This document shows positions 16,631 to 20,177 of a DNA stretch of 20,177 nt, piece after piece. The stretch comes from JAGTVB01 sp964624765 (GTDB taxonomy: Bacteria > Pseudomonadota > Gammaproteobacteria > HK1): the NCBI GenBank assembly GCA_964624765.1, contig CAZUZO010000050.1, forward strand, positions 1 to 20,177, in the 5' to 3' direction. A model generated the notes under the pieces. The model saw only the letters and a program-made list of their open reading frames with translations, ran no database searches and was not told where the DNA came from. The position numbers and the translations under genes are program-made. The first letter of the stretch is position 1; every line of letters starts with the position of its first letter.

Positions 16631-17674
16631 TCAAAGACCGTACGCAGAGGCAAACTCGGGATCCTTTTTCGATACCAATTTAGCCAAATCCACAATCACC
16701 TTGGCTTGCTTCCAGGTGGCATCGTCTTGCATCTTGCCATCGATCATCGCTGCACCGGTACCATCGGGCATCGCCTCGAGAATACGTTTCGCGAACCGCA
16801 CCTCGGCAACATCAGGACTGAACACCCGTTTTGCAATCTCGATCTGGCGCGGATGCAGCGACCAAGCCCCGACACACCCCTGAAGGAAGGCATTGCGAAA
16901 CTGGGCCTCGCAGGCCTGGTCATCAGAAAAGTCGCCGAAGGGTCCGTAAAAGGGTCGAATGCCGCTAGAGACACAGGCATCCACCATACGCCCAATGGTG
17001 TAATGCCACAGATCCTGTTGCGAGAACGTTCGTTTTTCCTCGCCCTCTACCGCATCGGCAAGCACCCCATAGAAGGGATGCCCCCCACCCACCCGGGTGG
17101 TCTTCATGCCACGCGAAGCAGCCAAGTCTGCTGGGCCAAGACTCATGCCATGCATGCGGGGGCTGGCCGCCGCGATGGCATCCACGTTCTTCACGCCTTG
17201 GGCGGTCTCTAGGATGGCATGAATCAGTATCGGCTTGGTGACACCGTGCTTGGCCTCTAATTGGGCTAGCAACTGATCGAGGTAATGGATGTCCCATGGC
17301 CCCTCGACCTTGGGCAGCATCATCACATCGAGCTTATTCCCCACTGCGGCAACGATTTCCAGGATGTCATCCAGTACCCAAGGGCTATTCAGGGCATTGA
17401 TGCGAACCCACAGCCCGGTCTCGGGGCTGTCAAAACGTTGTGCGACCTCGATGAAACCCGCACGGGCCGCCTCTTTAGCGTTCGCTGGAATGGCATCCTC
17501 TAGGTTGCCCAGCAACACATCGACCGCCTTCACGAGTTCTGGCACTTTGCTGCGCATCTTCTCGTTATGGGGAGGGAAAAAGTGAATCATACGCTCGGGG
17601 CGCGCCGGCAGCTCCCGGATGGGCTGCGGCGCCCCGATGGCAAGCGGCTTATAAAAATTCGACGGTAGTTTCAT
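16631..17674 (-). CDS. mcl: Malyl-CoA/beta-methylmalyl-CoA/citramalyl-CoA lyase, Chloroflexus type
   Basis: A 347-residue protein very similar along its length to Chloroflexus Mcl (348 as I recall): NFYKPLAIGAP (about 6-16), GNLEDAIP (about 56-63), RINALNSPWVLDDI (about 91-104), PKVEGPWDIH (about 121-130), ILETAQG with metal-ligand Glu about 156, SLGPADLAASRGMKTTRVGG with metal-ligand Asp about 183, and AMIDGKMQDDATWKQAK near the end. The family's trifunctional enzyme makes beta-methylmalyl-CoA from glyoxylate and propionyl-CoA, cleaves (S)-malyl-CoA, and cleaves (S)-citramalyl-CoA to acetyl-CoA and pyruvate. ATG 17674 gives the family N-terminus; upstream codons look non-coding and the ribosome site is weak. 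First gene of mcl-mcl1 and divergent from mch. Confidence 0.95.
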   Translation of the reverse strand: MKLPSNFYKPLAIGAPQPIRELPARPERMIHFFPPHNEKMRSKVPELVKAVDVLLGNLEDAIPANAKEAARAGFIEVAQRFDSPETGLWVRINALNSPWVLDDILEIVAAVGNKLDVMMLPKVEGPWDIHYLDQLLAQLEAKHGVTKPILIHAILETAQGVKNVDAIAAASPRMHGMSLGPADLAASRGMKTTRVGGGHPFYGVLADAVEGEEKRTFSQQDLWHYTIGRMVDACVSSGIRPFYGPFGDFSDDQACEAQFRNAFLQGCVGAWSLHPRQIEIAKRVFSPDVAEVRFAKRILEAMPDGTGAAMIDGKMQDDATWKQAKVIVDLAKLVSKKDPEFASAYGL

Positions 17675-17750
17675 GGATACGGCGCCAGTTGTTGTGGTTT
17701 GCCTCGACTCAACGGCTGCTCTCGGAAGCATGACTCACGTATAAGCCACA

Positions 17751-17781
17751 CGCCCCGACACAGCGCTCTCAGATCGGGGCG
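17751..17781. promoter_or_regulatory. Inverted repeat in the mcl/mch divergent region
   Basis: CGCCCCGA (17751-17758) and TCGGGGCG (17774-17781) are perfect inverted repeats separated by 15 bases, about midway between the two divergent starts. It could be an operator for a dimeric regulator or a hairpin in the mcl leader. No regulator gene is encoded in the window. Confidence 0.4.
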
Positions 17782-17834
17782 CAGTATGCGAGTCTCAAGA
17801 GCCGATTGCAACCGAATGGACCTGCGCACTGCCC

Positions 17835-17863
17835 TTGCATAGGTGTCGGTGCCACAATACACT
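17835..17863 (+). promoter_or_regulatory. Candidate sigma-70 promoter of mch
   Basis: TTGCAT (17835-17840) and TACACT (17858-17863) are separated by 17 bases and stand about 43 bases before the mch ATG. The boxes are only partial matches to consensus, so the call is tentative. Confidence 0.35.
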
Positions 17864-17906
17864 TTGGGCTAATGATTGGGCCAGCCGGGGAGCTTAGCGT
17901 AAGGCC

Positions 17907-18965
17907 ATGACCAACAAAAACGACTTGGGTAACTTCTTCGAGGATTTTGCGCTCGGACAGGAGCTCGTTCACGCCACGCCGCGCACCGTCACCAAAGGCG
18001 ATGTCTCGATGTACACCGCCCTTTACGGCGTGAGATTCCCGGTACAGTCCTCCGATGTGTTTGCCCGCCAGATCGGTTTCCAACAGGCGCCGGTGGACGA
18101 TTTACTCACCTTCCACATCGTTTTTGGCAAGACCGTGCCCGACATTTCGCTCAACGCCATCGCCAACTTAGGCTATGCGGGCGGGCGTTTCTTGGCCCCG
18201 GTGTATCCCGGTGACACGCTACGAACGACTTCGACGGTCCTCGGCCTAAAGGCGAACTCCGACCATAAGACCGGCGTGGTTTATGTGCGCTCCGTCGGCG
18301 TCAACGAGCGCCATGAAGTGGTGTTGGAATATCTGCGCTGGGTCATGGTGCGCAAGCGCGATCCGGCTCATCCTGAAATGGAACCCATCGTACCGGAATT
18401 ACCTGGCCCTCTGGCAGCAGGATCGCTCGTGGTGCCCGACGGCATCGATATGGGGCAGTACGATACCCCGCTGTCGGGCAGCCAGCATCTCTGGGACGAC
18501 TATGCATCGGGTGAGAAAATCGATCACCGAGATGCCATGACCATCGAGGAGGCGGAGCACATGATGGCCACCCGCCTGTATCAGAACACCGCACGCGTGC
18601 ACTTCAATCAACACGTGGAGAAAACCGGGCGCTTTGGCCGGCGCATCGTCTACGGGGGACATATCATCAGCCTGGCGCGTGCGCTCTCATTCAATGGCCT
18701 CGCCAACGCGTTTAAGGTCGCCGCGATCAACGGCGGACGCCACGTGGCTCCGGCGTTCGCCGGCGATACTATCTATTGCTGGACAGAAGTGCTCGAGAAA
18801 TTGCAGCTTCCTGGCCGAACCGACTTAGGAGCACTGCGGCTGCGCACCATCGCGACGAAAGATCACGATTGCTCTGATTTTCCCTTCAAGGGAAGTGATG
18901 GTAAATACCATCCAGCCGTGGTCTTGGATTTTGACTACACGGTGTTGCTGCCGCGGCGTCCGTGA
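17907..18965 (+). CDS. mch: Mesaconyl-C1-CoA hydratase (beta-methylmalyl-CoA dehydratase)
   Basis: A 352-residue double hot-dog (MaoC-like) protein, the length usual for Mch. The first domain starts NFFEDFALGQELVHATPRTV and includes GGRFLAPVYPGDTLR (about 92-106). The second begins near TRLYQNTARVHFNQH (about 223-237), with GRRIVYGGHIISLARA and HVAPAFAGDTIYCWTEV. Mch removes water from beta-methylmalyl-CoA to give mesaconyl-C1-CoA, which is the substrate of Mct. The enzyme is known from both the ethylmalonyl-CoA pathway and the 3-hydroxypropionate bi-cycle; the adjacent mct and meh point to the latter. ATG 17907 follows TAAGGCC. It is transcribed away from mcl, and a MITE copy lies seven bases after its stop. 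Confidence 0.93.
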   Translation: MTNKNDLGNFFEDFALGQELVHATPRTVTKGDVSMYTALYGVRFPVQSSDVFARQIGFQQAPVDDLLTFHIVFGKTVPDISLNAIANLGYAGGRFLAPVYPGDTLRTTSTVLGLKANSDHKTGVVYVRSVGVNERHEVVLEYLRWVMVRKRDPAHPEMEPIVPELPGPLAAGSLVVPDGIDMGQYDTPLSGSQHLWDDYASGEKIDHRDAMTIEEAEHMMATRLYQNTARVHFNQHVEKTGRFGRRIVYGGHIISLARALSFNGLANAFKVAAINGGRHVAPAFAGDTIYCWTEVLEKLQLPGRTDLGALRLRTIATKDHDCSDFPFKGSDGKYHPAVVLDFDYTVLLPRRP

Positions 18966-18972
18966 CCCGTTA

Positions 18973-19116
18973 GAAGCTGTTTTAGAAATGTCACGAGCGC
19001 CGGCAGAGCAAAGTTGCGCGGGGGCGCGCAACCGGAGTGTACAAGGGAGTACATGAGGATTGCGAGCCGCCATGCAACGCAGCTATGGCAAGCGCAGTAA
19101 ATTTCATGACAGATTC
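18973..19116 (+). mobile_element. MITE copy 4 (144 bp, shortened centre), after mch
   Basis: The ends GAAGCTGTTTTAGAAA and CAGATTC and the outer parts match the full-length copies. The exact 3-bp duplication TTA lies at 18970-18972 and 19117-19119. The central three hairpins are missing and replaced by one perfect hairpin, TTGCGCG-GGGG-CGCGCAA (19014-19031). Confidence 0.88.
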
Positions 19117-19156
19117 TTACAGGGCAGCGCCCATCAAAACAGGCCTATGGCAGCGG

Positions 19157-19675
19157 CTAGAGCGGCCGAGCCGCTTCGGTATCGGGTTTCGAGGCGAGAT
19201 ATTGCTCCTCTTCACCGCTGTAGGCCGGACAAAGCTCGGCAATCAGCTTGTCCTCAAGCTCGGCCCGCAGAGCCAGTTGCTCGCCGAGTTCCGAGAGAGT
19301 TCGGGTCAGCTCCGCCACCGAGCCAGGATTCGGATGGGTTGCGTACTGGTCACTGAAATCCACCACCGCTTGCGTCGTCTGCGCGATCCGAGGATATAGT
19401 TTCTCCGCGAGTCGCAGCACGCCTCGTCGGCGCTCCCGCCCTTCGATGATCCGCTGATAAAGCCCAAAGTGCCCTTCCGCCACGTAGTCGGTCAGTAGCT
19501 GGCAAAAGCGGCTCATTGTCTTTGCGTCAAGCGTCTTGCCTCGATAGGGAGGTAGTCCCGCAACCCGACAAAAAAGAACCAGTACTTCGTGGCGCTGGGC
19601 CACGAGAGTCGCAACGGTTTGAAGCGTGCGGCTTCTTCTTTCCCCCGGCTGCAATCTCGCTTGAGTCATGTCCAT
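19157..19675 (-). CDS. rsd: Rsd/AlgQ-type anti-sigma-70 regulator
   Basis: A 172-residue, mostly helical protein resembling Rsd of E. coli (158) and AlgQ of Pseudomonas. Aligning parts include FCQLLTDYVAEGHFGLYQRI (about 57-76), LAEKLYPRIAQTTQAVVDF (about 89-107) and LSELGEQLALRAELEDKLI (about 127-145). Rsd binds domain 4 of the housekeeping sigma factor and shifts RNA polymerase to alternative sigma factors in slow growth. ATG 19675 is followed by a second ATG two codons later; neither has a strong ribosome site. No link to the carbon-assimilation genes is evident. The gene marks the gammaproteobacterial background. Confidence 0.85.
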   Translation of the reverse strand: MDMTQARLQPGERRSRTLQTVATLVAQRHEVLVLFCRVAGLPPYRGKTLDAKTMSRFCQLLTDYVAEGHFGLYQRIIEGRERRRGVLRLAEKLYPRIAQTTQAVVDFSDQYATHPNPGSVAELTRTLSELGEQLALRAELEDKLIAELCPAYSGEEEQYLASKPDTEAARPL

Positions 19676-19902
19676 AGGATGCTTCGCTCGTTGTTTAACT
19701 CCGACTTCTCACCGGATAGGCAAGGTGCTCACCACATTGGCCCAGGCCTCTCGCCTACGCTTGCTGCGCCCGCCTACCGCTGCAACATAGCCCCAAGGCA
19801 GAACCTTGGAGGTTGCGTAAGAAACACTTTCCCTTGCTGCGTCGCGGCCAAGCCGGCCGCGAGCCGAACCAGACCGACGACTTTGCCCCTGCCCAACCTT
19901 AA

Positions 19903-20093
19903 GAAGCTGTTTTACCGTGAAAATCCCGATGTTCATTGTCGGGGGTGGCCAAATCCCTCGGCCATGACGGTTTAAAAATGTCACGAGCACCGGCAGAGCG
20001 GCGAGCAACCGGAGTGTACAAGGGAGTACATGAAGATTGCGATCCACCGTGCAACGCCGCTATGGCAAGCGCAGTAGTTTTTAAAACAGCTTC
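19903..20093 (+). mobile_element. MITE copy 5 (191 bp) with a nested insertion
   Basis: Ends are GAAGCTGTTTTA and TTTTTAAAACAGCTTC, with the exact duplication TAA at 19900-19902 and 20094-20096. The central hairpins are deleted. A 56-bp insertion at 19915-19970 lies inside the left end; without it the copy would be 135 bp. It lies upstream of rsd, whose start is about 230 bases away. Confidence 0.85.
19915..19970. mobile_element. 56-bp insertion nested in MITE copy 5
   Basis: The repeat reads GTTTTA, then 56 foreign bases, then TTTAAAAATG, where other copies read GTTTTAAAAATG. TTTA is therefore duplicated on both sides (4 bp). The insert begins CCGTGA and ends TGACGG, a short imperfect inverted repeat. 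It has no coding capacity. Confidence 0.55.
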
Positions 20094-20177
20094 TAAGGCG
20101 AGCTTAACTTGCATGCTCCCCTGGCTGCCGTCACGCTTAGGCGCGGCACACGCAACCTTAGGGGCACTTCGCCTATT

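Noticed and set aside
19978..20177. Open frame starting MSRAPAERRATG in MITE copy 5, open to the window end
   Set aside because: Created by deletion of the repeat centre; no ribosome site and no relation to a known protein.

Overview
The window looks like a gammaproteobacterial chromosome segment. The supporting markers are an MltF-type lytic transglycosylase, an Rsd/AlgQ-type anti-sigma factor and a three-subunit GlcDEF glycolate oxidase. It is rich in small mobile repeats and carries a decayed IS66-type transposase. That combination recalls repeat-laden sulfur-oxidising symbionts known to carry a partial 3-hydroxypropionate bi-cycle, but the organism assignment is inference only.

Layout. 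1-1400: transposase pseudogene, scattered tRNA-Ser fragments and an intact tRNA-Ser(CGA) with a good promoter. 1498-3403: two convergent cell-wall genes, an mltF-like transglycosylase and an L,D-transpeptidase. 3722-4627: a gamma-glutamylcyclotransferase-like gene altered by two insertions. 4567-8541: glcD-glcE-glcF. 9006-9917: a CitE-like CoA-ester lyase. 12016-9921 (minus): mct-meh. 12274-15037: two family III CoA-transferases (smtA/smtB-like). 17674-15479 (minus): Chloroflexus-type mcl followed by a Rhodobacter-type mcl1. 17907-18965: mch. 19675-19157 (minus): rsd/algQ-like.

How the genes work together. GlcDEF oxidises glycolate to glyoxylate. Mcl condenses glyoxylate with propionyl-CoA to beta-methylmalyl-CoA, Mch dehydrates it to mesaconyl-C1-CoA, Mct moves CoA to C4, Meh hydrates to (S)-citramalyl-CoA, and Mcl cleaves that to acetyl-CoA and pyruvate. 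The Smt-like pair would make (S)-malyl-CoA from malate and succinyl-CoA, which Mcl splits to acetyl-CoA and glyoxylate. This is the glyoxylate-assimilating half of the 3-hydroxypropionate bi-cycle with a glycolate entry point beside it. The carboxylating half (acetyl-CoA carboxylase, malonyl-CoA reductase, propionyl-CoA synthase) is not in the window.

Mobile DNA. Five copies of one MITE-like repeat (about 135-219 bp, ends GAAGCTGTTTTA, 3-bp TNA-type target duplications) sit at the borders of the metabolic genes: 15 bp upstream of glcD, between glcF and citE, in the stop codon of mcl1, just after mch, and upstream of rsd. One copy carries a nested 56-bp insertion. A different 106-bp element with 13-bp inverted ends and a 5-bp target duplication sits in frame inside the cyclotransferase gene. 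Two diverged copies of a hairpin-bearing intergenic element flank smtB.
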